Notes: a model not told the origin generated them from the letters alone. DNA of 64,000 bases from an uncultured Fretibacterium sp. (GCA_937911045.1 CALEPX010000043.1:1-64000); one strand, 5' to 3'. Positions 8,898-17,841 are shown, numbered from the stretch's first letter. Program-made: numbers and translations.

Positions 8898-9827
8898 TTA
8901 TTCGCTTTGACTTGCTATTAAATCTTTAGAACGTCCTGCTCTGAGAACATAACTGTCAAGACCATGTCCCAGCAATTCAGAAACTTTTCGTGACAACGCC
9001 ATGACCTTCAAGACATCGATCCCTGTTTCGATCCCCATCTCGTCCATCATGTGTATCACGTCCTCACTCGAAATATTGCCAGCAGCTCCCGGAACAAACG
9101 GACAGCCGCCCAATCCACCGAACGACGAGTCAAATTGCGTCATGCCGGCTTGCATCGCAGCGAGAATATTCGCGATTGCAACCCCGCGCGTATTATGAAA
9201 ATGCAGCCACCACGTAGCGTCATTATATTTTTCGCGGACGTGTTTGCACAAATCATAAACCTGATTCGGAACAGCCATTCCCGACGCGTCAGACAGCGAG
9301 ATCTCGTTAATTCCGACTTTCAAATACGCCTCGATTATAGCGTCAACGTCTTCAACCGGAGTTCTGCCTTCCCACGGCGACGCAAACGGCATCGAAATCG
9401 ATCCGGAAATCGCAATATTATTTTCTTTCGCAGCCTTCACACAATCAGCAAATCCCGCGACACTTTCCTCAGGTGTACGATTCAGATTCTTGAGATTGTG
9501 CATGCGACTTGCAGAGACGTTTAACTTGACTTTCTTGCAGCCGCAATCGACAGCTCTCTGAACGCCTCTCACATTCGGAATCAGCGCGCGCAACTCAACG
9601 CCCTCGGGAACTTCGCCGATACGCTTGAATAATTCGTCAGTATCAGCCATCTGCGGAACTTTCTTCGGGTGCATGAACGAGCCAACTTCGATAACCGGAT
9701 AGCCAGCGTCAATAAAGCCTCGCAAAAATTCCAGCTTCTGATCCGTCGTCAACAAAACTTTTTCGTTCTGAAGTCCGTCGCGTAAACCAACTTCACAAAT
9801 CGAAACTTTATTCGGCAAATTATTCAT
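8898..9827 (-). CDS. HMG-CoA-lyase-like DRE-TIM metallolyase
   Basis: This 309-residue protein belongs to the 3-hydroxy-3-methylglutaryl-CoA lyase group of the DRE-TIM superfamily. Characterised members cleave HMG-CoA to acetyl-CoA and acetoacetate; relatives split other 3-hydroxy-acyl-CoA compounds. EVGLRDGLQNE near residue 12 carries the catalytic Arg-Asp pair. The metal-binding HFHNTRG is near 214, and the glycine-rich loop GGLGGCPFVPGAAGN near 238-252 carries the lyase cysteine. All key residues appear intact. It sits 3 bases after the TIM-barrel gene, so a carbon-carbon cleavage step in the same catabolic route is likely. True HMG-CoA specificity is not established by the sequence. Confidence 0.85.
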   Translation of the reverse strand: MNNLPNKVSICEVGLRDGLQNEKVLLTTDQKLEFLRGFIDAGYPVIEVGSFMHPKKVPQMADTDELFKRIGEVPEGVELRALIPNVRGVQRAVDCGCKKVKLNVSASRMHNLKNLNRTPEESVAGFADCVKAAKENNIAISGSISMPFASPWEGRTPVEDVDAIIEAYLKVGINEISLSDASGMAVPNQVYDLCKHVREKYNDATWWLHFHNTRGVAIANILAAMQAGMTQFDSSFGGLGGCPFVPGAAGNISSEDVIHMMDEMGIETGIDVLKVMALSRKVSELLGHGLDSYVLRAGRSKDLIASQSE

Positions 9828-9830
9828 GAC

Positions 9831-10670
9831 TTACTCGATTCCGTTCGCCTTGAAATACGCTTTTGCAACGTCGAGACACTGTTTTGCGTGACCGGCAACT
9901 CCGCGAGCCTTGATTTCTTTCAAGTTCGGAAGCTCTATTGATAACGGAATTTCCGGCATTGCTTTTACCATGTCAGCTATAGCCATAACGCCTTCACCCG
10001 GGTACATTCTGCCCTCACGCGCCGTGAAGAGCATCAATTCGTCCTTTATATTATCAAGAACGGGATCTCCGTCAGCACCTGCAGGCCCATCACAAAGATG
10101 AATGAAATTAAAATATTTTCTCGGAGTTCTGGCAAGTTCGGAACCAGTTACGCCAGCTCGTCCAGCATGAAGCGTGTCAACCATTACGAAAACATTGTCG
10201 CGTCCAAGATCATCGATTAACGTGATGTCTTCCTGCAAATTTCTAACGCCTGCCCACGGTAAGAACTCGATATTAAATTTCAAGCCAAATTCTTTCGCCA
10301 TGTCCGCAACTTTTCCGGCTGTGTCGGTGTACCAAGCTCTGTCACGTGTCCAAACGCTGCCGAGAACGTCCGTAGCTCCGAGTTTAGCTGCTGCTTCGAA
10401 CGCGGGTTTGTACTCGTTGATGTCAAGATCTTTGCGAATACGTGCAAGCTCGATGTCCATCAAGGGCATGTCGTATTCTTTCAAAGCTTTCTTGATCGCG
10501 TCGAATAACTCAGGATCTTTCTGCGGCAAAAATTCTGGTTCACCGGGCAAGTGCATCGGGATCGTGCGCAAACTCACGAAATCATAGCCTGCTTCTTTCG
10601 CAATCTTAATCTGATCCATGGGATTCGTTCCCGGGATCGTCAAATACGCTAACGAAAATTTACGTGCCAT
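9831..10670 (-). CDS. TIM-barrel sugar-phosphate isomerase/epimerase-like protein
   Basis: This 279-residue protein belongs to the xylose-isomerase-like TIM-barrel (AP endonuclease 2) superfamily. The fold contains epimerases, inosose dehydratases and 3-dehydroshikimate dehydratases. Candidate metal ligands sit in NIEFLPW (Glu, near residue 144), VMVDTLHAGR (Asp and His, near 172-181), FIHLCDGP (His, near 200) and LSIELPN (Glu, near 249). The AroE-like gene upstream makes a 3-dehydroshikimate dehydratase-like activity an attractive guess, but an epimerase is equally possible. AGGGGAG precedes the ATG. The exact substrate is unknown. Confidence 0.72.
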   Translation of the reverse strand: MARKFSLAYLTIPGTNPMDQIKIAKEAGYDFVSLRTIPMHLPGEPEFLPQKDPELFDAIKKALKEYDMPLMDIELARIRKDLDINEYKPAFEAAAKLGATDVLGSVWTRDRAWYTDTAGKVADMAKEFGLKFNIEFLPWAGVRNLQEDITLIDDLGRDNVFVMVDTLHAGRAGVTGSELARTPRKYFNFIHLCDGPAGADGDPVLDNIKDELMLFTAREGRMYPGEGVMAIADMVKAMPEIPLSIELPNLKEIKARGVAGHAKQCLDVAKAYFKANGIE

Positions 10671-10706
10671 GTCTAAAAACTCCCCTCAAATTCAAATTTT
10701 CACAAA

Positions 10707-11579
10707 TTATTTTTTCTCGGCCAGAATATCCATCAAAGTCTGGCGCATTACATCCAGTGGCACAGCTTTTCCGCCCGTCCAGAGCTGAATCTGCCGCAAT
10801 CCCTGATAAAGCGTCATGCCTAGTCCGTTAATCGTTTTGCAACCAACTTCTTCGGCTTCTTTCAGGAAACGTGTTGTTGCCGGATTATACGTCGCATCAA
10901 AACAAACGTGCGAGGGCTTCAGATATTTCTTGTCAACGCATGTGTACTCTTCTTTGCCGCGCATTCCCAGACCTGAGAGATTCAATACGACATCGGTTCC
11001 TTCGAGAGCTTCGGCAATTTTCTTCTCCTCGGCTGAACGAATCGCAACGCAAACGTCCGGATAGAACTTGTTGATTTCTTCGGCGAGCTGCTCGCACATT
11101 TCCGAACGTGAGCTGAGATAAATTTTCTTCGCGCCCTCTGCTGCAAGTTCCAGACAAACCGAACGACCGGTTCCGCCAGCTCCGAATGAGAACATAACTT
11201 TGTCTTTAATCGTTACGTTGTGTTCTTTCAAATCGCGCAATGCTCCGTAACCATCAGTGTTGTAACCGATTAATTTGCCCTCTGCGGTTTTAACGACTGT
11301 GTTTGACGAGCCCATTTTCTTGCACAAATCATCGTAATCATCAAGATACTGCATAACTTCGACTTTGTTGGGCTTTGTGACTGCGCAACCTGCGAATGTC
11401 GGCATGTAGCGAATGCCGTCGATAATTTCTTTCAAGTGCGAACTGTCCGCTTCACAATAGCAATAAAGCATGTTGAAGCCGGCTGCCTGATACGCCGCGT
11501 TCTGCATACGTGCGGCAAACGACTGGCTCAAAGGTGTTCCGATGAGCGCGATAAGTCTGCTGTTAATATTAATTTGCAT
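10707..11579 (-). CDS. shikimate/quinate dehydrogenase-like oxidoreductase
   Basis: This 290-residue NAD(P)-dependent dehydrogenase has the AroE fold. The N-terminal substrate domain starts IGTPLSQSFAARMQNAAY. CAVTKPNK supplies the catalytic Lys and NTDGYGALRDL the catalytic Asp. The cofactor domain carries GAGGTGRSVCLELAAEGA near residue 134 and YLSSRS, where the absence of the NRT(x)xR NADP motif hints at NAD use. The usual SLSPxxH substrate motif is altered to PLSQSF. It is the first gene of the TRAP operon, so a catabolic (quinate/shikimate DH-like) role fits better than the biosynthetic aroE role. AGGGAGAAA lies upstream of the ATG. Confidence 0.78.
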   Translation of the reverse strand: MQININSRLIALIGTPLSQSFAARMQNAAYQAAGFNMLYCYCEADSSHLKEIIDGIRYMPTFAGCAVTKPNKVEVMQYLDDYDDLCKKMGSSNTVVKTAEGKLIGYNTDGYGALRDLKEHNVTIKDKVMFSFGAGGTGRSVCLELAAEGAKKIYLSSRSEMCEQLAEEINKFYPDVCVAIRSAEEKKIAEALEGTDVVLNLSGLGMRGKEEYTCVDKKYLKPSHVCFDATYNPATTRFLKEAEEVGCKTINGLGMTLYQGLRQIQLWTGGKAVPLDVMRQTLMDILAEKK

Positions 11580-11646
11580 CTTTAGATTTCTCCCTAGTAT
11601 TTTAATTTTACGTTTTGTTTTCCCGAAAATTTGTGTTTATATAAAT

Positions 11647-11674
11647 ATTTTAATCACACAGCTATTACATTCAA
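11647..11674 (-). promoter_or_regulatory. probable promoter of the AroE-like/TRAP operon
   Basis: On the minus strand TTGAAT (11674-11669) and TAAAAT (11652-11647) are separated by 16 bases. They lie about 70 bases before the AroE-like start. No operator-like palindrome is obvious. Confidence 0.5.
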
Positions 11675-11706
11675 ACATTAAATTTGCTGATTATTAATAT
11701 AAAACG

Positions 11707-11761
11707 CAAAAAAAATCTCCCCCGAATTTTTCGAAATTTCGCAACTTATCCGAGAGAGATT
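11707..11761 (-). terminator. terminator of the signalling operon
   Basis: On the minus strand a stem of about 12 bp (11761-11750 with 11725-11714, including G-U pairs) is followed by a run of eight T residues. It lies about 55 bases after the stop of the second PAS protein and closes the four-gene cluster. Confidence 0.85.
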
Positions 11762-11817
11762 GATTTTTCTGAGAATTTTCAGTCTTTTCAGTTAGTCTGT
11801 GATGCCTGTGAGCTTAA

Positions 11818-12741
11818 TTATTTCTGGTAATCGCTCTTGACATTATCGCAGGCAATTTTCGCTTCGTTGCAAATATCTTTGAGCCTGAATTTTTTCGGAA
11901 TCTTGCATGTTCCGGCTTTAATCTCGACATTTGCGTCCTTACGTATGCTCCTGATGCGTGCTGTCATTTTCGAAATTCGCTCCGATAAATCTTCTTTGGA
12001 CGTAATCAGAACGAATCTGTCATCATCAACTCTCGCAATCAACGAGTTCGTGAACGTGTCCTGCAAAATTCTCACGATCGATTTCAGAATACGATTTCCG
12101 CCCTCAAATCCGTAAGCTTCGTTATACGAGAGCAAATTCTGAACGTGAAAATGCACGACGCTTGGCTGCATTCCGATGTCGAACATTCTCGCGATGAAAT
12201 TCTCGCCGAGTGCGTATAATGCGTGTTCACTAGCGAGCCCCGTGAGTTTGTCTACCATTTCGGCACTTGAGACCTGCGTATTATTATTCTGAGGAACTTT
12301 TGAGTGCAGCTTCTGTGTAACTTTGGTTGACGCGATTCGCGATAATTTTTCACATTCTGCAATATCGCTCAAGTACACGTAATATAAATCGCCAAAATCT
12401 GGATCATGAACAAATCTTCCCCAATCATCGACAGTTTTGATTTTGCCATTCTTAGTGATAACACGATACTGAACGTAATCATTCGCGAAAATATTTTCGG
12501 GATCCCTGAGCTGCGCGCGAATTACACTGTTTACGTCCTCAATATCTTCCGGATAAACCAGCGTCGAAAACGAACCGCCTGTGAACTTCAGAAAATCATC
12601 GATTGATTCGCACTCGAATAATCTAACAACGTTATCATTCACGAAAATAATTTCCTCGGATTCGTCGGCTTTATAAACCAGCAAAGTTCCGGGCAAATTC
12701 TTCGCGAGTTTCTCGATTGTTATATTTATATTGCTTTGCAT
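11818..12741 (-). CDS. PAS protein with degenerate GGDEF domain (copy 2)
   Basis: This 307-residue cytoplasmic protein has a PAS-like sensor domain (about 10-125; blocks LLVYKADESEEIIFVND and YVQYRVITKNGKIKTVDDWG). A GGDEF-fold domain follows (about 160-300). The GGDEF signature is replaced by VDDDRF: both glycines and the catalytic Glu are lost, so diguanylate cyclase activity is not expected. The flanking fold elements LTGLASEHAL and GGNRILKSIVRILQ remain. It is a tandem paralogue of the gene just upstream. AGGAGA precedes the ATG. The protein may be a c-di-GMP or nucleotide sensor or a partner of the two hybrid kinases upstream. Confidence 0.8.
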   Translation of the reverse strand: MQSNINITIEKLAKNLPGTLLVYKADESEEIIFVNDNVVRLFECESIDDFLKFTGGSFSTLVYPEDIEDVNSVIRAQLRDPENIFANDYVQYRVITKNGKIKTVDDWGRFVHDPDFGDLYYVYLSDIAECEKLSRIASTKVTQKLHSKVPQNNNTQVSSAEMVDKLTGLASEHALYALGENFIARMFDIGMQPSVVHFHVQNLLSYNEAYGFEGGNRILKSIVRILQDTFTNSLIARVDDDRFVLITSKEDLSERISKMTARIRSIRKDANVEIKAGTCKIPKKFRLKDICNEAKIACDNVKSDYQK

Positions 12742-12767
12742 TTAATAAACATTCTCCTGTCTTGAAT

Positions 12768-12791
12768 CTTGAACTTGAACTTGAACTTGAA
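12768..12791. repeat. 6-bp tandem repeat between the PAS genes
   Basis: Four perfect copies of CTTGAA, with a further copy at 12761-12766, lie in the 52-base gap between the two PAS genes. Slippage here could alter the spacing, but no reading frame crosses it. Confidence 0.85.
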
Positions 12792-12793
12792 TA

Positions 12794-13729
12794 CTATTTT
12801 TGATAATTGCTCCTGATGCTTTCACACTCAATTTTCGCCTGCTCACACAGCGCCTCAATGTCAAAGTCATCCCTATTATTCGGAACTTTGCAAATTCCAG
12901 CCTGAATTTCAATTCTTGCGTCTCTGCGGATCGTTTTTACGCGCGCTCTCATCCGGACAAGTCTGGCGTACAAATCTTCTTTGGACGTAATCACAACGAA
13001 TCTGTCATTTTCGACACGAGCAATCAATGAGTTCGAGAAAGTGTGCTGCAAAATCCGCGCTACAGATTTCAAGATGCGATCTCCGCCGTCAAATCCGTAA
13101 GCCTCGTTATAACTGTGAAAATTCACGATATTAAAATAAATCACGTTTGCGTTCATGCCTGCGTCAAAAATTCTCCGGATAAAATTCGCGCCTCTCAACT
13201 GCAAAGCTTTCTCAGTTGCTAAATCCGTAAGCTTGTCTAACATGTTGAACGCTGCTTTACGAGTTTGACCTTGAACGTGCCCCTGTGCCGGAGATAATAA
13301 TCTGCCGACTTTTGTTGACGCGATGTTAAATAATTTCTCACGCTCGGAAATGTCGTTCAGGTACACGTAATAAATTTTCCCGAAATACTCATCGTCCACA
13401 AGCCTGCCCCAATCTTCAATCGTTTTGATATTTCCGTTCTTTGTGATTATCCTGTAATATACGAAATCATTTCCACCGCTGACTGCGATTTGACTATGAA
13501 TGGCTTCGTTTACTTCTTCAATATCATCGTGATAAACCAGATACAGAAAGCTTCCGCCCGTGAATTTCATAAATTCCTCAAAATTTTCGCACTCGAATAA
13601 TTTAACTAAATCATCATTCGCGAACAAAATATCCTCGGTCTGATTCGCTTTGTAAATCAACAATCCGCCCGGGAAATTCTGGGAAATTTTTTCGAGCGTC
13701 AACTTTTCCCTAGCTTCTTCAACTAACAT
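12794..13729 (-). CDS. PAS protein with degenerate GGDEF domain (copy 1)
   Basis: This 311-residue paralogue of the downstream gene has the same layout: PAS-like domain (LLIYKANQTEDILFAND, IITKNGNIKTIEDWG) then a GGDEF fold. The signature is VENDRF, so the active site is destroyed here too, and no RxxD inhibitory site is seen before it. The two copies share long identical DNA blocks, for example around 11988-12020 and 12975-13007, showing a fairly recent tandem duplication. I start it at the ATG 13729, where GGGAGGGG lies about 10 bases upstream; a TTG 21 bases earlier would overlap that site. Confidence 0.8.
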   Translation of the reverse strand: MLVEEAREKLTLEKISQNFPGGLLIYKANQTEDILFANDDLVKLFECENFEEFMKFTGGSFLYLVYHDDIEEVNEAIHSQIAVSGGNDFVYYRIITKNGNIKTIEDWGRLVDDEYFGKIYYVYLNDISEREKLFNIASTKVGRLLSPAQGHVQGQTRKAAFNMLDKLTDLATEKALQLRGANFIRRIFDAGMNANVIYFNIVNFHSYNEAYGFDGGDRILKSVARILQHTFSNSLIARVENDRFVVITSKEDLYARLVRMRARVKTIRRDARIEIQAGICKVPNNRDDFDIEALCEQAKIECESIRSNYQK

Positions 13730-13756
13730 GTTATGCAATACCCCTCCCAAAAATTA

Positions 13757-15745
13757 TTATTCGTGTATTCTGAGCTTTTTCGGCAAATATTGCTTCAAAA
13801 TATCTTTCAACGCATCAGACTTAAACGGTTTTGGCAAATAATCATCGAATCCATAAGAAATATACTCGTCCCTTGCACCTGAACCTGAATTTGCTGTCAA
13901 AGCTATGTACGCAGAATTGCTATCAATTTCGCGCGCGTTCTTGAGAGTTTCGATTCCGTCCATGCCGGGCATTTTATGATCGAGAAATATTATGTCATAA
14001 TGAGTTTGCTTGATCAATTCCAACGCGTCCTCACCGGATTCAACCGTCTGAATTTGCGCTTTCGATTCCTGCAACATGCCGCGAGCCACAACAAGATTAA
14101 CTGGCGTGTCGTCAACAATCAGAATTTTCGCGTCCGGACATGTGAAAGGCGTGTTATCGTCAAGTAAATTTGCGTGTTCATCGGCGCGTGCTTCCAGAAA
14201 TTTCTCGTATTCTTCGATTGAACCGGTGAAGCCTTCATTAGAAATCTGCTGCGGCAAATCAATCGTGAAAGTTGTACCGACTCCGTACTCGCCTTTTGCG
14301 TGAATAATTCCGCCCATCATGCTGAGCAAATATTTCACGAGCGTCAGACCCAGACCTGCTCCCTGAATATTCTGAGTTTCAGCCAAATTCACACGCTCAA
14401 AAGACTTGAACAGTTTTTTCAAATCCTCTTTGCGAATGCCGATCCCCGTATCTTCGACGCTAATTTCCAGATTGATGTGATTTTCATCAATAGTGCTTGC
14501 CGAAACTTTTAACGTAACTGAGCCTTCATTCGTGTATTTAATCGCGTTGTCCAGCAAATTGATAATAATCTGCTTGAGTTTGTCCTCCTCACCGAATAAA
14601 TGCTCCGGAATTTGCTTGTCAATATCCATAACGAAGCTAATATTCTTGTCACGAACCATTTCGAAAATATTTTCCTCGATGTCCTTCAGCATTTGCCACA
14701 GGTGATAATTCGTGTTATAAAGCTCCATTTTGCCGGATTCGATTTTTGATATGTCCAGAATATTATTAATTATCGAAAGCAAATGATTCCCAGACCTGCG
14801 AATATTCAACGCGGCTCTGCGCATTTCGGGGTCTTTGCATTCTTTCAGGATCATCTCGTTCATGCCCAAAATCGCGTTCATCGGTGTGCGAATCTCGTGT
14901 GAAGTGTTAGCCAGAAAATCGCTCTTTGCTTTATTAGCAGCGTTCGTCATTTCGGTCGATTGTTCAGCCAGGATTCGCGCCTGTTCGAGTTCAGTTTCAA
15001 CAGAAGCCATGCGCCTGTAAGTCGGAGCTTCATAATAGAAAAACGTTACGAATAATATCAGCGTGCCGATTGAATACGTGAACAGAGTTGACTGAACGAA
15101 CAGATATTGCAAAACGAAAGCCGCTATGAATAATCCGCCGAGAACATTCATGACTAAAAACTGTGCTTTTTCGCTATAGAATTTCCGGTGCGTAAATCTC
15201 AGCCAACACGCCACACTGAGAAAATATATCGGGAAAATCGCGCGACACAACAAGTGATATTTCCCCTTCAACAATCCGCCCATCAACGAGATTGAGAAAA
15301 AGAATCCGCCAAACTTCGGCACAAGATTCGCTATGAGCATTATTACGCTCAGAATCATAAGCAGCCTGTTAAACCTGTCGAAAAATTTGCTCTCGACTTC
15401 AACATATGTCTCAACATAACGCATCAGGTGATACGCATTGAAATTCACAGCCACGTAAAATAACGTTCGAATCGACAAGTTCAGAACCTGCTGATCTCCC
15501 CAGCCATCGATTAAAAGCGTCGAAACAACTTCCAAACTCGCCGCCGTAAAAGTAGACACCGTAAGCAATCTGAATCGCTTATTCGCTTCCGCATTCGTGG
15601 CGTAACGCACAAACAGAAACACAGACAACACTCCCAAAAACGGCAGCATCGTCGCCTCAAACCAAACGTTATATCCGTAGGTCAAACGTCCCAGAGAATT
15701 TCCCAATCCCAATCCAAATCCAAATCTAGCGAGCATAAAATTCAC
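13757..15745 (-). CDS. membrane hybrid sensor histidine kinase (second of pair)
   Basis: This 662-residue inner-membrane kinase has about seven hydrophobic segments in residues 10-235, then a short coiled coil. The HisKA domain has SDFLANTSHEIRTPMNAIL (phospho-His near 283). The HATPase domain has IINLLDNAIKYTNEGSV, VEDTGIGIRKEDL and GAGLGLTLVKYLLSMMGG, all intact. A C-terminal receiver follows with ILIVDDTPVNL, the phosphoacceptor in IIFLDHKMPG near 590, and a terminal YLPKPFKSDAL. There is no separate periplasmic sensor domain. The first codon is GTG, with an ATG three codons later equally possible. It lies 14 bases after its paralogue; no output regulator is encoded nearby. Confidence 0.92.
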   Translation of the reverse strand: MNFMLARFGFGLGLGNSLGRLTYGYNVWFEATMLPFLGVLSVFLFVRYATNAEANKRFRLLTVSTFTAASLEVVSTLLIDGWGDQQVLNLSIRTLFYVAVNFNAYHLMRYVETYVEVESKFFDRFNRLLMILSVIMLIANLVPKFGGFFFSISLMGGLLKGKYHLLCRAIFPIYFLSVACWLRFTHRKFYSEKAQFLVMNVLGGLFIAAFVLQYLFVQSTLFTYSIGTLILFVTFFYYEAPTYRRMASVETELEQARILAEQSTEMTNAANKAKSDFLANTSHEIRTPMNAILGMNEMILKECKDPEMRRAALNIRRSGNHLLSIINNILDISKIESGKMELYNTNYHLWQMLKDIEENIFEMVRDKNISFVMDIDKQIPEHLFGEEDKLKQIIINLLDNAIKYTNEGSVTLKVSASTIDENHINLEISVEDTGIGIRKEDLKKLFKSFERVNLAETQNIQGAGLGLTLVKYLLSMMGGIIHAKGEYGVGTTFTIDLPQQISNEGFTGSIEEYEKFLEARADEHANLLDDNTPFTCPDAKILIVDDTPVNLVVARGMLQESKAQIQTVESGEDALELIKQTHYDIIFLDHKMPGMDGIETLKNAREIDSNSAYIALTANSGSGARDEYISYGFDDYLPKPFKSDALKDILKQYLPKKLRIHE

Positions 15746-15759
15746 TCTACACTTTCCAG

Positions 15760-17691
15760 CTAATCTTGCTCAGCACTCGAAACAGAAATTTTTTCCGACG
15801 GGATATATTTTCGCAGCATTTCCTCAAGTTCCTTGCCGTTGACTGGTTTGCTCAGGAAATCGTCGAACCCTGCCGCCAATAATTCAGCACGAACTCCGAC
15901 AATCGCGTTTGCCGTACACACAATGACTTTTGCTTTTGAGCCGGGAGCGTTTTTCATTGCGCGCAATCTCGATAAAGTTTCTTTTCCGTCCATGTGTGGC
16001 ATCATATAGTCCATCAAAATAACGTCATATGCATTCTTTTTAACCTTGTTCAAACATGCCTCACCGCTGTCAGCGTCATCAACCTGAACTTTCGTCTCTT
16101 TCATTAGTGCGCGTAGGACTACTCTGTTCATGTCATTATCATCAACGACCAGAATGCGAGCTGTCGGTGCTGTGAAAATTTTGCGTTTGCTCTTTTTAAC
16201 ATGTGAATTATCGGCTTCGGATTCTCTTATAGTTTTATTCCCGACGATTCTTTGCGGCAAAACAACATGGAACGTCGTGCCCATTCCGTACGTCGAATTA
16301 ACGTCAACGCGCCCGCCCATCAATTCGATCAAGCGGCCTGTGATTGCGAGTCCGAGACCTGTGCCCTCGATTTTGTGAGTTTCCTTCGCATCGATTCGGC
16401 TGAATGACTTGAACAATTTCGGAATATCTTCTTCGTGAATGCCGATCCCTGTGTCCGTGACGGTAATATGCAGAATTATCAGTGACGGATCATCAGTCCG
16501 TTCGCCTGTGAGCGTAAATTTCACCGAGCCGTGTTTCGTGTATTTCACGCCGTTATTCAGGATATTTATCATGATTTGATGCACACGAATATTATCGCCG
16601 AACAATTCCGACGGCAGCGAATCATCAATTTGCTGAATATATTCCAAACCTTTTTGTTCTGCGCGAATCCTGATCATGTTGTCAACATCTCGCAACACGC
16701 GGCTTAAATCATAATTTTTGAGCGAGAGATCCAACTGACCGGTTTCGATTTTTGAGAAATCAAGAATTTCGTTAATTATATGCAGCAACGTGTTCCCTGC
16801 GCTTTGAATGTCACGTGCGTACTCATAAATCGGGCCCTGATCATATTTGCGGATTATCAGCTCATCCATTCCGAGAATCGTCGTCAACGGCGTTCGAATT
16901 TCGTGTGACATGTTCGCCAGAAATTCCCCTTTAGCAGCGTCGGCAGCGAGTGCAATTTCGTTGGCTTCATCGGCAAGTTCTTTTGCTTTCCTGAGGCGAT
17001 TCAGAGTTTTCTCAAGCTCAGAATACGCGGGAGTTTCCAGCAGGAAAAAGAAATAATACAGATTCACGACCATGATCACGTAATTTATCGAGAACCCGGG
17101 CAAAAACGCCGACACAAATAAAATAACTAACCAAAACACAACGTAATTCGTAATTAACGCCCATTGTTGACCGTGCGTGAAATATTTTCTGAATGTGTAT
17201 TGCTCAAACCAAGTCCAGCCAGACCAAAACCAAATCGTCCAGAATCCCAGCAGCGGATGAAGACTCCCGTATTCAAGATGCGTACGGTCAGGCGAGATCG
17301 TGATATTCGTTCCGGTGAATAAACTCACAAGTTCAAAATACCAGAAAACCCCGAATATAATTCTTTGCACGTAGAACAGATTTTTCTTGAACGGAGTTTC
17401 TGCTCCAAAACTGCCAATGTAACGCGAATACATGTAATACACGCAGTTCAACGCAATTTGAGCGATTAACGACATGTTACGTTTCGCCTCGATTGACCAG
17501 TTCGAGTCTTTGCCCAGAATAATCGTCATGAGAATTTCGACGACAACGTAGACCGAGACCGTGCAGCAATAATTCAGGAATGCGCGCTGAGAACTGACAG
17601 TTCCGGAATATATTATGCGCATGTATATGCAAAGCGTGATGCTCAGAAAAAGCACTGCAATCTGCGATTCGATCACATAAATACTTTCCAA
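15760..17691 (-). CDS. membrane hybrid sensor histidine kinase (first of pair)
   Basis: This 643-residue kinase has the same layout as the next gene: about seven membrane segments (to about residue 225), HisKA with FLANMSHEIRTPLTTIL (His near 262), HATPase with INILNNGVKYTKHGSV, DTGIGIHEED and GTGLGLAITGRLIELMGG, then a receiver with ILVVDDNDMNR and VILMDYMMPHMDG (Asp near 560). All catalytic residues are present. Its receiver probably passes phosphate within the kinase or to an unlinked partner. The start is TTG with AAAGGAGA upstream; a TATAAT right before the TTG and another at 17742-17747 are possible promoters. It opens the four-gene minus-strand signalling cluster. Confidence 0.92.
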   Translation of the reverse strand: MESIYVIESQIAVLFLSITLCIYMRIIYSGTVSSQRAFLNYCCTVSVYVVVEILMTIILGKDSNWSIEAKRNMSLIAQIALNCVYYMYSRYIGSFGAETPFKKNLFYVQRIIFGVFWYFELVSLFTGTNITISPDRTHLEYGSLHPLLGFWTIWFWSGWTWFEQYTFRKYFTHGQQWALITNYVVFWLVILFVSAFLPGFSINYVIMVVNLYYFFFLLETPAYSELEKTLNRLRKAKELADEANEIALAADAAKGEFLANMSHEIRTPLTTILGMDELIIRKYDQGPIYEYARDIQSAGNTLLHIINEILDFSKIETGQLDLSLKNYDLSRVLRDVDNMIRIRAEQKGLEYIQQIDDSLPSELFGDNIRVHQIMINILNNGVKYTKHGSVKFTLTGERTDDPSLIILHITVTDTGIGIHEEDIPKLFKSFSRIDAKETHKIEGTGLGLAITGRLIELMGGRVDVNSTYGMGTTFHVVLPQRIVGNKTIRESEADNSHVKKSKRKIFTAPTARILVVDDNDMNRVVLRALMKETKVQVDDADSGEACLNKVKKNAYDVILMDYMMPHMDGKETLSRLRAMKNAPGSKAKVIVCTANAIVGVRAELLAAGFDDFLSKPVNGKELEEMLRKYIPSEKISVSSAEQD

Positions 17692-17813
17692 AATTATAAG
17701 AGATCTCCTTTATAACAATATTTCTAAAACAATTCGGAATTATTATAGCGAATTTTCACGAAAAAATTACAGCAGGTGATATAATTCAAGCAATTTCATA
17801 TTGCAGACATATG

Positions 17814-17841
17814 AAGGAGAGGGAAACACCCGCTCCTTTTT
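17814..17841 (+). terminator. terminator-like hairpin in the rimP leader (candidate attenuator)
   Basis: A stem of six bp, one mismatch, then three bp (17814-17823 with 17829-17838) closes a five-base loop and leads into five T residues. It lies 35 bases before rimP and downstream of a TATAAT at 17780-17785. No plus-strand gene precedes it, so it probably regulates entry into the nusA-infB operon rather than ending an upstream gene. Confidence 0.6.

Noticed and set aside
11818..13729. Active diguanylate cyclases
   Set aside because: Both proteins lack the GG and Glu of the GGDEF active site.
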